Part shown: positions 1 through 7,917 of the stretch, piece by piece
Position numbering within the stretch: position 1 is the stretch's first letter
Layout: each line of letters starts with the position of its first letter
Source of the DNA: SPJN01 sp965229935
Lineage (GTDB): Bacteria; Pseudomonadota; Alphaproteobacteria; SPJN01
Assembly (NCBI GenBank): GCA_965229935.1
Contig: CBDDKB010000002.1
Location: 2,604,001 to 2,668,000, forward strand
Reading direction: 5' to 3'
DNA: 64,000 nt
The notes under the pieces: model-generated
The model's database searches: none
The model's input: the letters and a program-made list of their open reading frames with translations, nothing else
What the model was told of the DNA's origin: nothing
Program-made: the position numbers and the translations under genes

Positions 1-707
1 ACATAATCCTGCGGCACCAAGTCACCATATTCATGCGCCAGCCCCATCCAAACCTGGGCGCTTGGGTGGCCTAATTTGGCCGCCTTTTGCGCCCATATAA
101 TGAAGGTGTCAAAGTCTTCCCGCACCAAATAGATGTTGCCGATCATATAGGACGCATCGCCCGATGATGGTCCCGGCGTTTCCAGGGATTTTTTCAGCCA
201 GGCCAGTGCTTGTTCGTCATCTTGCGCCGCACCTTCGCCTGAATAATAGCAGGTGCCGAGATTATATTGCGCAAAGTGAAGGCCATTTTCGGCTGCGTTT
301 CGCCACAAGACGCAGGCCTTTTCCTTATCCATCGGCCCGCCAACACCATGATAGTAATAGGCGGCAACCCAATTTTGGGCCAGTATATCCCCGCTATCTG
401 CTGCCTTACCGATCCAATGGCGGGCCTTTGTCAAATCCTGCTCCACACCCAGGCCTTCTGCATATAGTTCGCCAATGCGGAAATAGGCGTTGGTGTTGCC
501 CTTGTCAGCTTGGGCAAACAAACAATCGGTGGCGGCAGACGTCCAATCTTCTTTTTCTAGTTCAGACCCGTCTGCGGTTCTGATGTGGTAGGGGTCGGAA
601 CAATCCAGACCTTGCGTCTGATTATCAGCAAGGCTAGGGCCAAGCATGACAAGAAGCAGGCATGTGGCGATGATATTGGCTCGCCTTGTAAAGGGTAGTG
701 CAATCAT
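1..707 (-). CDS. Sel1-repeat exported protein, 3' end cut by window edge
   Basis: Reading the minus strand from ATG at 707 gives an uninterrupted frame to the window edge (about 235 residues). It begins MIALPFTRRANIIATCLLLV, a signal peptide ending near SLAD at residues 29-32, then Sel1/TPR-like repeats (for example AYFRIGELYAEGLGVEQDLT, AQYNLGTCYYSGEGAAQDD, ASYMIGNIYL). Sel1 repeats form alpha/alpha solenoids used in protein-protein contacts, so a periplasmic scaffold or adaptor is likely. Its ATG overlaps the stop of the upstream Sel1 gene (ATGA), so the two are co-translated and probably tandem paralogues. The C-terminus is unknown because the gene runs off the window. Confidence 0.85.
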   Translation of the reverse strand, partial: MIALPFTRRANIIATCLLLVMLGPSLADNQTQGLDCSDPYHIRTADGSELEKEDWTSAATDCLFAQADKGNTNAYFRIGELYAEGLGVEQDLTKARHWIGKAADSGDILAQNWVAAYYYHGVGGPMDKEKACVLWRNAAENGLHFAQYNLGTCYYSGEGAAQDDEQALAWLKKSLETPGPSSGDASYMIGNIYLVREDFDTFIIWAQKAAKLGHPSAQVWMGLAHEYGDLVPQDY

Positions 708-1627
708 GTCCCGTCCAACCATTCCCGTGCATAGGCAAGACGATCCTCGTCAGTGTCTAGCTGTATGACTTTTTGAAAAAAATATTTTGTCTTGTCGGCA
801 TCTGGGTTGATCCCTTCCGCGCCTGTTTCATAAATCTGCCCCAACCAGAACAGGCTCCGCGGGTGTCCTTCATCTGCAGCAAGTTTTGTCCATTTCATAA
901 AATCTTCGACAGGGCCATGTTCTTTGTAGTGCGCAGATAGATAGACATAGACTGCTGGTGTCCAATAGGGACTTTGCGCGATAGCCTGTTCGATCAGTAC
1001 CAGACCTTGTGCAGTATCTTGCGTGACACCCTGCCCTTCAAAATAGCACCGCCCTAAGGCGTAAAGCGCTATTGGATCATTTTGATCTGCTGATTGTCTG
1101 AACAGGATGGCAGCGCGTTCGGGGTCTGCCGGGCCGCCTGCGCCATGCAACAGGAATTTGGCGAGATGCGTTCGCGCCTTGGTTTCTCCCGCTGCGGCAG
1201 CCTTTTCCAGCCAGAAACGGGCCTTTGTTAAATCACGCTCAACACCTGTTCCAGCCTCGTAAACAAAAGCCATAGAGGTATAACCGTCGGGCTGGTTGGC
1301 ATCGGCTGCCAATTTGTACCAACGCAAGGCTTCGTCATAGTCGCGCGGCCCCAAAATACCGGCGGCATAAGCATCCCCAACCTGCACATAGGCCCGCACA
1401 TTGCCTTTTTCCGCTTCGCCCAACAGGCAATAGATCGACGCAGTAAGGAATGTGGCAGGATCGTCCGGCGGACCGGGGGCTACAACATTGTCCGGGTCAG
1501 TACAGTCGAATTTTTCGGCAAGGGCCTTTGCCTCGTCCGAAAATGCGGCAGCCGCGAATGCACTGCCGCCATAAAGCGTCAGCCCACCGACAGCAATAGC
1601 GATCAAAAAGCGTTTGGCCCGTCTCAT
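704..1627 (-). CDS. Sel1-repeat exported protein
   Basis: A 307-residue protein starting MRRAKRFLIAIAVGGLTLYG with a signal peptide ending at SAFA, followed by at least five Sel1-type repeats (AYVQVGDAYAAGILGPRDYD, GYTSMAFVYEAGTGVERDLT, ALYALGRCYFEGQGVTQD, SLFWLGQIYETGAEG). I chose the ATG at 1627 because GGGGGAG lies 6 nt upstream; longer in-frame ATGs would place about 31 residues before the signal peptide. It overlaps the next Sel1 gene by ATGA. By family it is a periplasmic solenoid binding protein; the partner is unknown. Confidence 0.85.
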   Translation of the reverse strand: MRRAKRFLIAIAVGGLTLYGGSAFAAAAFSDEAKALAEKFDCTDPDNVVAPGPPDDPATFLTASIYCLLGEAEKGNVRAYVQVGDAYAAGILGPRDYDEALRWYKLAADANQPDGYTSMAFVYEAGTGVERDLTKARFWLEKAAAAGETKARTHLAKFLLHGAGGPADPERAAILFRQSADQNDPIALYALGRCYFEGQGVTQDTAQGLVLIEQAIAQSPYWTPAVYVYLSAHYKEHGPVEDFMKWTKLAADEGHPRSLFWLGQIYETGAEGINPDADKTKYFFQKVIQLDTDEDRLAYAREWLDGT

Positions 1628-1691
1628 AACCATCTCCCCCATTAGGGGCAGGTTACGCAACTTACCAGTGTGGTCAAGTCCGTCTAAACCA

Positions 1692-2468
1692 TCAGGACCG
1701 ATAGGCTGCGCCGCCATCAACCTTGATCAATGACCCGGTCGTATAGCTTGATGCGTCTGAGGCAAGGTAAAGCGCGATGCCGATAATCTCTTCTGGTTCA
1801 CCGCCCCGTTTCATCGGAATGCGGCTGAACATGGCGTCCTTCATGTCATCTGACCAAGCGTCTGAAATATCTGTCAGGAAGGGGCCGGGCATGATGCAGT
1901 TGGCGCGCACCTTTGGCCCATAGGCGTGTGCAATCGCCTCTGTCAAATTGTTGAGTCCGGCTTTCGCGGCCCCGTAAGGGATCTCGACCGCGCTGGGGGC
2001 AATCGCTGCGATTGAGCTGACATTGATGATAGACCCGCCATCACCAGCCGCCATTCGTTCTGCGGCAACCGCTGACAGGCGAAAGGGCCCCGCAAGATTG
2101 ACGCCGATTACCTTGTCCCACAGCGCCCGGCTGACGTCTGACAGCTTGGGGTAAAGCGGGGACATGCCCGCATTATTGACCAGCACGTCGATTTTGCCGA
2201 ACTCGTCATAGGCGCGATCCAGCAGGCTGTCGCATTGGTCCCAATCGGCGACATGGGCGGCGTGTGCGACAATTTTCTGCCCTGTTGCGGCGGCGATTTC
2301 CCCGGCTGTGGCGTCGCATGCCTCCTGCTTGCGAGAGCTGACAATGACGCTTGCCCCTGCGTCAGCGAAGGCGTGCGCCATCTGTTTCCCCAGCCCGCGC
2401 GAGCCGCCCGTGATCACGCAAACCTTGTCTGATAAATCAAAGTGTGCCGCCGTTTTTTCGTGGTTCAT
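1692..2468 (-). CDS. short-chain dehydrogenase/reductase (SDR)
   Basis: A 258-residue classical SDR. The Rossmann motif TGGSRGLGKQ lies near residue 20, NNAG near 100, and the catalytic tetrad region has SSIAAIAPSAVEIPYGAAK (Ser, Tyr, Lys retained). The C-terminus PEEIIGIALYLASDASSYTT is typical of 3-oxoacyl-ACP reductase/glucose dehydrogenase-like members, so NAD(P)-dependent oxidation of an alcohol or 3-oxoacyl substrate is expected. The start at 2468 (MNHEKTAAHF) has AGGGGGA 7 nt upstream; the longer frame to 2603 overlaps the divergent promoter region. It is divergent from the acyltransferase at 2646. Substrate unknown. Confidence 0.88.
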   Translation of the reverse strand: MNHEKTAAHFDLSDKVCVITGGSRGLGKQMAHAFADAGASVIVSSRKQEACDATAGEIAAATGQKIVAHAAHVADWDQCDSLLDRAYDEFGKIDVLVNNAGMSPLYPKLSDVSRALWDKVIGVNLAGPFRLSAVAAERMAAGDGGSIINVSSIAAIAPSAVEIPYGAAKAGLNNLTEAIAHAYGPKVRANCIMPGPFLTDISDAWSDDMKDAMFSRIPMKRGGEPEEIIGIALYLASDASSYTTGSLIKVDGGAAYRS

Positions 2469-2645
2469 GGGAAAATCCCCCTGTGAGAATAGTGTGATTT
2501 GAAAAGCGATGGGGCACTGTGCCGCGAAAGCGCAATTGTTGCAATTGATGCTTTTTACAGCCTGTGGAAGGGTAATTCGGTCGCCTTTCACATACATGAA
2601 CAAATTGATATAGTAGGGTTAATTGGATTTAAGGGAGATGGGCAA

Positions 2646-4022
2646 TTGGCCACGCATATTTTGCCACCGTTCAACGCGTCTTGGCTTGCCATAGACAGCG
2701 ATAAAACCCCCATGCATGTGGCGGGGCTGTATATTTTTCAAAAGCCTGAAGATGCCGGGCCTGACTATTTGCGCGGGCTGGTCAATGACATGCTGCGCAA
2801 TCGCAATGTGCAGGCGCCCTGGAATCAAAAGCTGGTCCGCCCCCTTGGTGTGCGCGGCCTGCCCGTGCTTGTCGATGATGACAAGATGGACCTTGATTAT
2901 CACATTCGGTTTTCAGCACTGCCCGAACCGGGCGGTGAGCGTGAGTTGGGGGAGCTGATTTCACGGCTTCATAGCCATCCGCTCGACCTTGATCGGCCCT
3001 TGTGGGAATGTCATGTGATCGGCGGTCTTTATGATGATCGCTTTGCCATTTATGTGAAGCTGCATCAGGCGCTGGCCTATGGCCCGTTCGGGATCAATGC
3101 GCTTCTGTCTACCCTGTCAGAAGACCCTTATCAGCGCGGCCTGTCGCCCGTGTGGGGCACCGGGCTTGATGACGAAACAGGCGTGCCCAACGCGGTTGGC
3201 GGTGGCGGCATTGATGCATGGGGCCGGGGCATTATTGCTGCGGGGACCAGCATGGCCGGACGGTTGACCGTTGAACGTATCCGCCGTGCCTATAGCCGGT
3301 CTGCCCCCAAAAGCCTGTTAACCGGGCGCGTAGGATCGCGCCGCCGTGTGGCGACACAGGTTTATGATCAAGCCCGTGTTAATGCGGTATTGGCAAAGGG
3401 CGAGATGGAGCAGGAGGTGCTGGTCCACTATCTGATCTCAACCACCCTGCGCCGTTATCTAAAGGAATATAACGCGCTGCCTGATGAAAGCATGATTGCC
3501 GGGATCACCGTCCCGGTTGAGGGCGACCCAGACGTCACCCCCGGTGCTGCGATCGGTATTTTAAGGCTTGCCACCAACAAGGCTGATCCGATTGCCCGGC
3601 TTGAAAAGCTGAAGCTTGGCTTTAACAAGGCCAAGGAAAAAGTGGCTGGCATGAACACACAGGCTGCCATGCTGCATTCCCTGTCGATGATGCAGCCCTA
3701 TATTGTCGGGGCTGCGGCCCGGTCTATTACCGGGTTTGGGGCACCGCGCATTCCGTGGAACCTTTTTATCTCAAACTATCATGGGCCTGATGGGCCGCTT
3801 TATTTCAATGGCGCGCCGCTTGAAACCTATTTCCCTGTGCCGCCCTTGTGGCAGGGCGCGGGCCTTGCCGTGTCGGCGCTTTCCGCCAATGGCAAACTGG
3901 GTCTGACCGTTGTGGGCGACCGCGAGCGTGTGGCCCATATGCAGCGGCTTGCGGTTTATATGGAAGATGCGTTCACAGGGCTTGAAGCTGCCCTGTCTAT
4001 TACTGCGGAGGCTGCCCAATGA
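2646..4022 (+). CDS. WS/DGAT-family acyltransferase with degenerate HHxxxDG motif
   Basis: A 458-residue protein of the wax ester synthase/diacylglycerol acyltransferase family: ASWLAIDSDKTPMHVAGLYI at the N-terminus, PLDLDRPLWECHVIGGL before the active site, and ISNYHGPDGPLYFNGAPL in the C-terminal half. These enzymes move acyl groups from acyl-CoA to alcohols using HHxxxDG. Here the motif is H140-Q-A-L-A-Y-G146, so the catalytic second His and the Asp are missing; the protein may be inactive, regulatory or chemically different. I chose a TTG start at 2646 because AAGGGAG (2631-2637) precedes it by 8 nt and the length then matches the family. It overlaps the PhaC-like gene by ATGA. Confidence 0.85.
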   Translation: MATHILPPFNASWLAIDSDKTPMHVAGLYIFQKPEDAGPDYLRGLVNDMLRNRNVQAPWNQKLVRPLGVRGLPVLVDDDKMDLDYHIRFSALPEPGGERELGELISRLHSHPLDLDRPLWECHVIGGLYDDRFAIYVKLHQALAYGPFGINALLSTLSEDPYQRGLSPVWGTGLDDETGVPNAVGGGGIDAWGRGIIAAGTSMAGRLTVERIRRAYSRSAPKSLLTGRVGSRRRVATQVYDQARVNAVLAKGEMEQEVLVHYLISTTLRRYLKEYNALPDESMIAGITVPVEGDPDVTPGAAIGILRLATNKADPIARLEKLKLGFNKAKEKVAGMNTQAAMLHSLSMMQPYIVGAAARSITGFGAPRIPWNLFISNYHGPDGPLYFNGAPLETYFPVPPLWQGAGLAVSALSANGKLGLTVVGDRERVAHMQRLAVYMEDAFTGLEAALSITAEAAQ

Positions 4023-5170
4023 GCCTGTTTCCAAATTCTGTCATTCTCGCGGGGCTTGACCTCAACCGCACGGCGGCCAAGGGGCTTGCCAATGGGTATG
4101 ATTGGGTGTTCCGCCGCGATACGTTGGTGAAATCCGGCAAAACATGGTTTGAGCTTGTCCATGATTCCGACCTGATGGCGGTGCGCTATTACGGGTTGCC
4201 GGACGAAAATGAAATCGATTTGCCCGATGGCAGCACCATGCAGGTGGAGCGGGAGCAACATCCCATTCCGCTCGTTCTGGTGCCCCCCTTGGGCGTGACC
4301 ACCAACACATTTGACCTGATGCCGGATCGGTCGCTTGCCCGTTATATGGCGGCGCGCGGGTTCCGCACCTATTTGATCGACTGGGGCAAGCCCCACGGCG
4401 AGTTTAAGGATTATGGTCTTTACGATTATGCCGGGACAATGATGGCCGAGGCGCTGGAAAAAATTCGCGTCCATTCTGGCAGCCAAGACCTGTCCATGAT
4501 GGGCTGGTGCATGGGCGGCTTGTTGATGCTGCTTTATCAAGGCATGAACCAGGACCCCCACATCAAGAATATGGTCACGGTGGCGAGCCCGATTGATATG
4601 AATAGCGGCTCTAAGGTGGCGGGGTTTGCCGATTATATGGATGCGCCCGCAAAGGTCATCGATCTTGTGGGCCGTTTGCTTGGGCAGGAATTGGGGCCGG
4701 ATAAATTTGTCAGCCCCGGTTGGATGACAACTTTGTCGTTCAAGCTGACGGACCCGATCGGCTCAGTCACCACCTACTGGGATTTGATCACCCAAATCAC
4801 AGACCGTGAATTTGTCGTCAAGCACACAACCACGTCGAACTATCTTGATAATATGCTGGCCTATCCCGGCGGCGTGGTGAAGGATTTGATGACCCGCGTT
4901 GCCCCAGAAAACGCCTTTAAGGCGGGCGAAATCAATCTGGGTGATGGCGTTGCCAAACTGTCAGAGATTGAGACGCCGATGCTGATTTTCGCGGGCAAGA
5001 AAGACATTATTGTAGAGCCGATCATGGCCAAGGCGCTGGTTGATGTGATCGCCAGCGAGGACAAGCAATATCGTCTGGCCGGTGGCGGTCACATGGGCGT
5101 TATTCTGGGCCGTGGTGCCATGAACGACGTCTGGGGCCCATCTGCTGACTGGTTGCTGGAACGGCAATAG
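4019..5170 (+). CDS. PhaC-like polyhydroxyalkanoate synthase / alpha-beta hydrolase
   Basis: A 383-residue alpha/beta-hydrolase-fold protein with the PHA-synthase lipase-box variant GWCMGG (C164 as nucleophile), preceded by LIDWGKPHGEFKDYGLYDY, which is characteristic of PhaC. Asp in FAGKKDIIVEP and His in GGGHMGVI complete a Cys-Asp-His triad. Length fits class III PhaC (about 350-390 residues), but no PhaE or PhaR partner is adjacent. Translationally coupled (ATGA) to the WS/DGAT-like gene, suggesting a joint role in storage-lipid or acyl-transfer chemistry. Whether it polymerises hydroxyacyl-CoA or acts as a different acyl-CoA-dependent enzyme is open. Confidence 0.85.
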   Translation: MSLFPNSVILAGLDLNRTAAKGLANGYDWVFRRDTLVKSGKTWFELVHDSDLMAVRYYGLPDENEIDLPDGSTMQVEREQHPIPLVLVPPLGVTTNTFDLMPDRSLARYMAARGFRTYLIDWGKPHGEFKDYGLYDYAGTMMAEALEKIRVHSGSQDLSMMGWCMGGLLMLLYQGMNQDPHIKNMVTVASPIDMNSGSKVAGFADYMDAPAKVIDLVGRLLGQELGPDKFVSPGWMTTLSFKLTDPIGSVTTYWDLITQITDREFVVKHTTTSNYLDNMLAYPGGVVKDLMTRVAPENAFKAGEINLGDGVAKLSEIETPMLIFAGKKDIIVEPIMAKALVDVIASEDKQYRLAGGGHMGVILGRGAMNDVWGPSADWLLERQ

Positions 5171-5211
5171 CCTCGCGTGCGTTATTCCGGGCGATAAGCT
5201 GCTCGGGCTGG

Positions 5212-5232
5212 ACCCCGGATTAAGTCCGGGGT
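5212..5232. terminator. ACCCCGGA/TCCGGGGT hairpin between convergent genes
   Basis: A perfect 8-bp inverted repeat (ACCCCGGA, loop TTAAG, TCCGGGGT) lies between convergent stops at 5170 and 5242. It has no T-tract. The same arms recur at 23283-23312. The position suits a bidirectional terminator or a REP-like dispersed palindrome. Confidence 0.5.
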
Positions 5233-5241
5233 GACGGTTAC

Positions 5242-6666
5242 CTAAACCCCTTCCCCAAACAGTTTGGCAAGGTGCGGGTTCAGCATCTTGCCTGTCGGGT
5301 CAAGGCCGCGCCTGATCTGATTGAAGGTATCAAAGCGCGGGTAAAGATTGCGCAGCTCCTCATAGCCCAGCGTATGCAGCTTGCCCCAATGGGGGCGGCC
5401 ACCTGCAGCGAGGTGAAGGGGTTGGATATCTTTCAGCAGATAGTCAAAAGCCTCCCCCGCATCGGCATGGGTGGCGATGGACAGGCACGGGCCGTCATTA
5501 AACGGGCTGATCATGGCATCATCGGCCCTGGTCCAGCGGACCTCGACCGGGTAGTAAACATCCTTGCGGGCATCAAGATAGCTGATGATCTTGCGTAAAG
5601 TAGCCAGGCCATTTTCAACGGGCAGGTGATATTCCATCTCGTTAAACTTCATGGGCCGGGATGTGGCCAACAGGCGCCAGCTTTCGTCTGACACATCCTC
5701 AACAACGCCGGTGGGCATCATTGCCTGCACGGTCTTGCGCCGCAGCCACGGGGCCCAGCCAAGCTGGTCGCGCAGCATGGCAAGCTGTGCCAGTAAATCA
5801 TCATCCTCGCTTTGGCCCTTGCCGGTGACGGGTCCTTCGTGAAGATCGTGCGAGATGCCCGCGCCATAGCCCGTGTTGGGCACGAAATAAAATTCAAAGT
5901 GCCGATGGGCCTTCATATAATCTTCGGCCCGGTCAACCAGATCATTGATCGGCTCAATCCACATTTTGCGGCGCAGATTAAAGCTTTTGACGGGCTTGAT
6001 GGTATAGCGGGTGATGATCCCCAATGCGCCGACGGATACTTTACCCGCTGCAAACAGATCAGGGTCTGACGCGCGGGTCACATCCTTAATCTCGCCCGCC
6101 GGGGTGATCAGGCGGAAGCCTGTGACATGATCATGAAGGGCGCGGAAATTGATCCCGGTGCCGTGGGTGGCGGTTGAAAACGCGCCCGCCAAAGTCTGCA
6201 CATCAATGTCAGGCAGATTGGGCCAGCCAAGTCCCAGCTTTGACATTTTTTGCGAGCTGCGGCGTAGCCTGATCCCTGCACCGAATGTGATGGTGCCTGC
6301 AGCCTTGTCATGTTCAATCAGGTCAGACAGGCGGCTGATATCAACAATTGCCCCTTCGGAAGGGACCAGCCCCGTAAAGGAATGGCCTGCGCCGACGGGA
6401 CGAACCGGGCCATTTGTCTGCGCCATGAATTGCGCCAGCTCATCCTCGGACTGCGGCACAAAAATCTGTTTCGGGGTTGATCGTTGCAAGCCCGACCAGT
6501 TCATCCATGCGGTTTCCCCCGCTGGCGCGGTGGGCAGGTCTGGGGAATAGCCGTCACGCCCGAAATCCTGTCCGGCCCAATTGGCATATTTGACAGTGGG
6601 GTAGGCGGCGGCAACAGCGGCAGTGCCGCCTGTTAAAGCCAGAAGCTTACGACGAGAGAGTGCCAT
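5242..6666 (-). CDS. FAD-binding oxidoreductase, aldonolactone oxidase (ALO) family, Tat-exported
   Basis: A 474-residue protein starting MALSRRKLLALTGG, a twin-arginine signal (SRRKLLAL). The N-terminal VAO/PCMH FAD domain contains PVGAGHSF, with the His position that often carries covalent FAD. The C-terminal half is ALO-like: PHWGKLHTLGYEELRNLYPR and RRGLDPTGKMLNPHL. Family members oxidise L-gulono-, L-galactono- or arabinono-lactones or alditols. Immediately downstream of a cytochrome c lipoprotein gene (2-nt gap), so in the periplasm electrons may pass to that cytochrome rather than to O2, making it a dehydrogenase. The substrate is not determinable from sequence. Confidence 0.85.
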   Translation of the reverse strand: MALSRRKLLALTGGTAAVAAAYPTVKYANWAGQDFGRDGYSPDLPTAPAGETAWMNWSGLQRSTPKQIFVPQSEDELAQFMAQTNGPVRPVGAGHSFTGLVPSEGAIVDISRLSDLIEHDKAAGTITFGAGIRLRRSSQKMSKLGLGWPNLPDIDVQTLAGAFSTATHGTGINFRALHDHVTGFRLITPAGEIKDVTRASDPDLFAAGKVSVGALGIITRYTIKPVKSFNLRRKMWIEPINDLVDRAEDYMKAHRHFEFYFVPNTGYGAGISHDLHEGPVTGKGQSEDDDLLAQLAMLRDQLGWAPWLRRKTVQAMMPTGVVEDVSDESWRLLATSRPMKFNEMEYHLPVENGLATLRKIISYLDARKDVYYPVEVRWTRADDAMISPFNDGPCLSIATHADAGEAFDYLLKDIQPLHLAAGGRPHWGKLHTLGYEELRNLYPRFDTFNQIRRGLDPTGKMLNPHLAKLFGEGV

Positions 6667-6668
6667 GA

Positions 6669-7085
6669 TTAATACGCCCCTTTATTGTTTGCAGGGGTAT
6701 TGTTTGCAGGGGTCATCATAAAGCTGATCAAAGCCGCAAAATCATCATCGGTGCAGTCCGGGCATTGTCCCATAGGCGGCATGGCGTTTAGGCCCGCCTT
6801 GCTGGCGGCGATCAGCCCGTCCATCCCCTTTTTGTCAAACCGGGGCGCCCACGCGGCGCTGTATCCCGTTAGCGGTGCCCCAGAATCGGGTACCGTGTGA
6901 CAGGCCCCGCATGAACTGAGATAAATGTCCGCCAAACGTTCATCCGCAGGTTCGGCATCTTCGGCAAAGATGATCTGTTCCCGTGTGGGTTCTGGAACGG
7001 CGGCGGCGCTGTCCTTGCCGTCCTCGTCAGAGCAGGCGGTCAAGGCCAGTAAGAATGCGGCGGCTGTCAGCAGTTTCTTGGTCAT
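6669..7085 (-). CDS. cytochrome c5-type lipoprotein
   Basis: A 138-residue protein with a lipoprotein signal (LLALTAC, Cys18 as lipidation site), then a single class I c-type haem site C59-G-A-C-H63 and a Met ligand in NAMPPMGQCPDC. The extra CPDC pair after the Met is typical of c5 cytochromes. It should sit on the periplasmic face of a membrane and carry electrons. It is the first gene of a two-gene operon with the FAD oxidoreductase, its likely electron donor. Its start faces a divergent TetR gene across a region carrying candidate TetR operators. Confidence 0.88.
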   Translation of the reverse strand: MTKKLLTAAAFLLALTACSDEDGKDSAAAVPEPTREQIIFAEDAEPADERLADIYLSSCGACHTVPDSGAPLTGYSAAWAPRFDKKGMDGLIAASKAGLNAMPPMGQCPDCTDDDFAALISFMMTPANNTPANNKGAY

Positions 7086-7152
7086 GTCGGTCCCCCCAAT
7101 TTTATGGGCATCAGTGTGCTGTGCGGTGTCATCTATTGCAACAAGACAAATA

Positions 7153-7188
7153 AATAGTAAATACTATTAAATAGTAATTGCTACTGTT
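7153..7188. promoter_or_regulatory. tandem TetR-type operator candidates
   Basis: Two palindromes sit side by side between the divergent cytochrome c and TetR genes. The first, AATAGTAAATACTATT (7153-7168), has perfect 7-bp arms around AA. The second (7170-7188) has AATAGTA and TACTGTT arms (6 of 7 paired) around ATTGC. The region is AT-rich, unlike its surroundings. Autoregulation by the adjacent TetR is inferred from position. Confidence 0.55.
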
Positions 7189-7239
7189 ATGCAAAGCTGC
7201 TATCAAAGTCAAGACCTAGTGGAGAGGTTGCGACACCCT

Positions 7240-7875
7240 ATGCCGAAACAAAAGCCCATCCTGACCGACAGGCGCACGGACCCTAAACAGGACCGGGCGG
7301 CCAAGACCATTGATCAGGTTCTGGCAGCAGCGGCGGACCTGTTGGCGGCAGAAGGGTTTGAAAAACTGACCACCAACGGCATTTGCCAACGCGCCGGGCT
7401 GACCCCACCCGCGCTTTACCGCTATTTCCCTAATAAATATGCCGTGGTGAAGGAGCTGGGCGAACGGCTGATGGCGCGGCAAAACCAGGTGATAGCTGAC
7501 TGGGTTGCCGCCGACATCCCCTTTGACGAGGTTGAGGCTGGCCTGATCGGCCTGTTGACCGACACGGTGCAGGTCACGCAAGACACGCCTGCGGGGGCCT
7601 ATATCATGCGGTCGCTTCATGCCAGCCCGGTGCTGGCGTCGGTTAGGCTGAATTCCCATCGGGAGGTTGCAGGCCTGCTGACCGATTGGGCGATGGAACT
7701 GTTCGCCCATCAGGACCGAGCGCGGGTCTATCAGTTGATGCGCACCGTGATTGAGGTCAGCTATGCAGGCCTTGAAATGATGTTTGACGAGCCTGCGTGC
7801 GACCCCGAACAAACCATTGCGGACCTTGCCTTGATGATTGCGCATCTTGTGCAAGAGGTTGCAAAACGCAACTAA
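7240..7875 (+). CDS. TetR-family transcriptional regulator
   Basis: A 211-residue regulator. The N-terminal TetR helix-turn-helix reads ADLLAAEGFEKLTTNGICQR then AGLTPPALYRYFPNKYAVVK. The C-terminal ligand domain is divergent, so the inducer cannot be predicted. I chose ATG at 7240 (MPKQKPIL); GGAGAGG at 7221-7227 is 12 nt upstream, and GTG 7219 is an alternative. It is divergent from the cytochrome c/FAD oxidoreductase operon and upstream of the enoyl-CoA hydratase and MDR genes, so it may control both sides through the operators at 7153-7188. Confidence 0.88.
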   Translation: MPKQKPILTDRRTDPKQDRAAKTIDQVLAAAADLLAAEGFEKLTTNGICQRAGLTPPALYRYFPNKYAVVKELGERLMARQNQVIADWVAADIPFDEVEAGLIGLLTDTVQVTQDTPAGAYIMRSLHASPVLASVRLNSHREVAGLLTDWAMELFAHQDRARVYQLMRTVIEVSYAGLEMMFDEPACDPEQTIADLALMIAHLVQEVAKRN

Positions 7876-7917
7876 CCATTCCATAAAAGCGGCCTGCATT
7901 TTATGAAGGACCGCGCT

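Noticed and set aside
2499..2645. Longer start for the WS/DGAT-like gene
   Set aside because: The extra 49 codons overlap the divergent promoter region and have no family similarity; a ribosome site marks 2646.
4019..4561. 201-codon open frame on the minus strand, 3956-4561
   Set aside because: Antisense to the WS/DGAT end and PhaC-like start, both of which have clear motifs.
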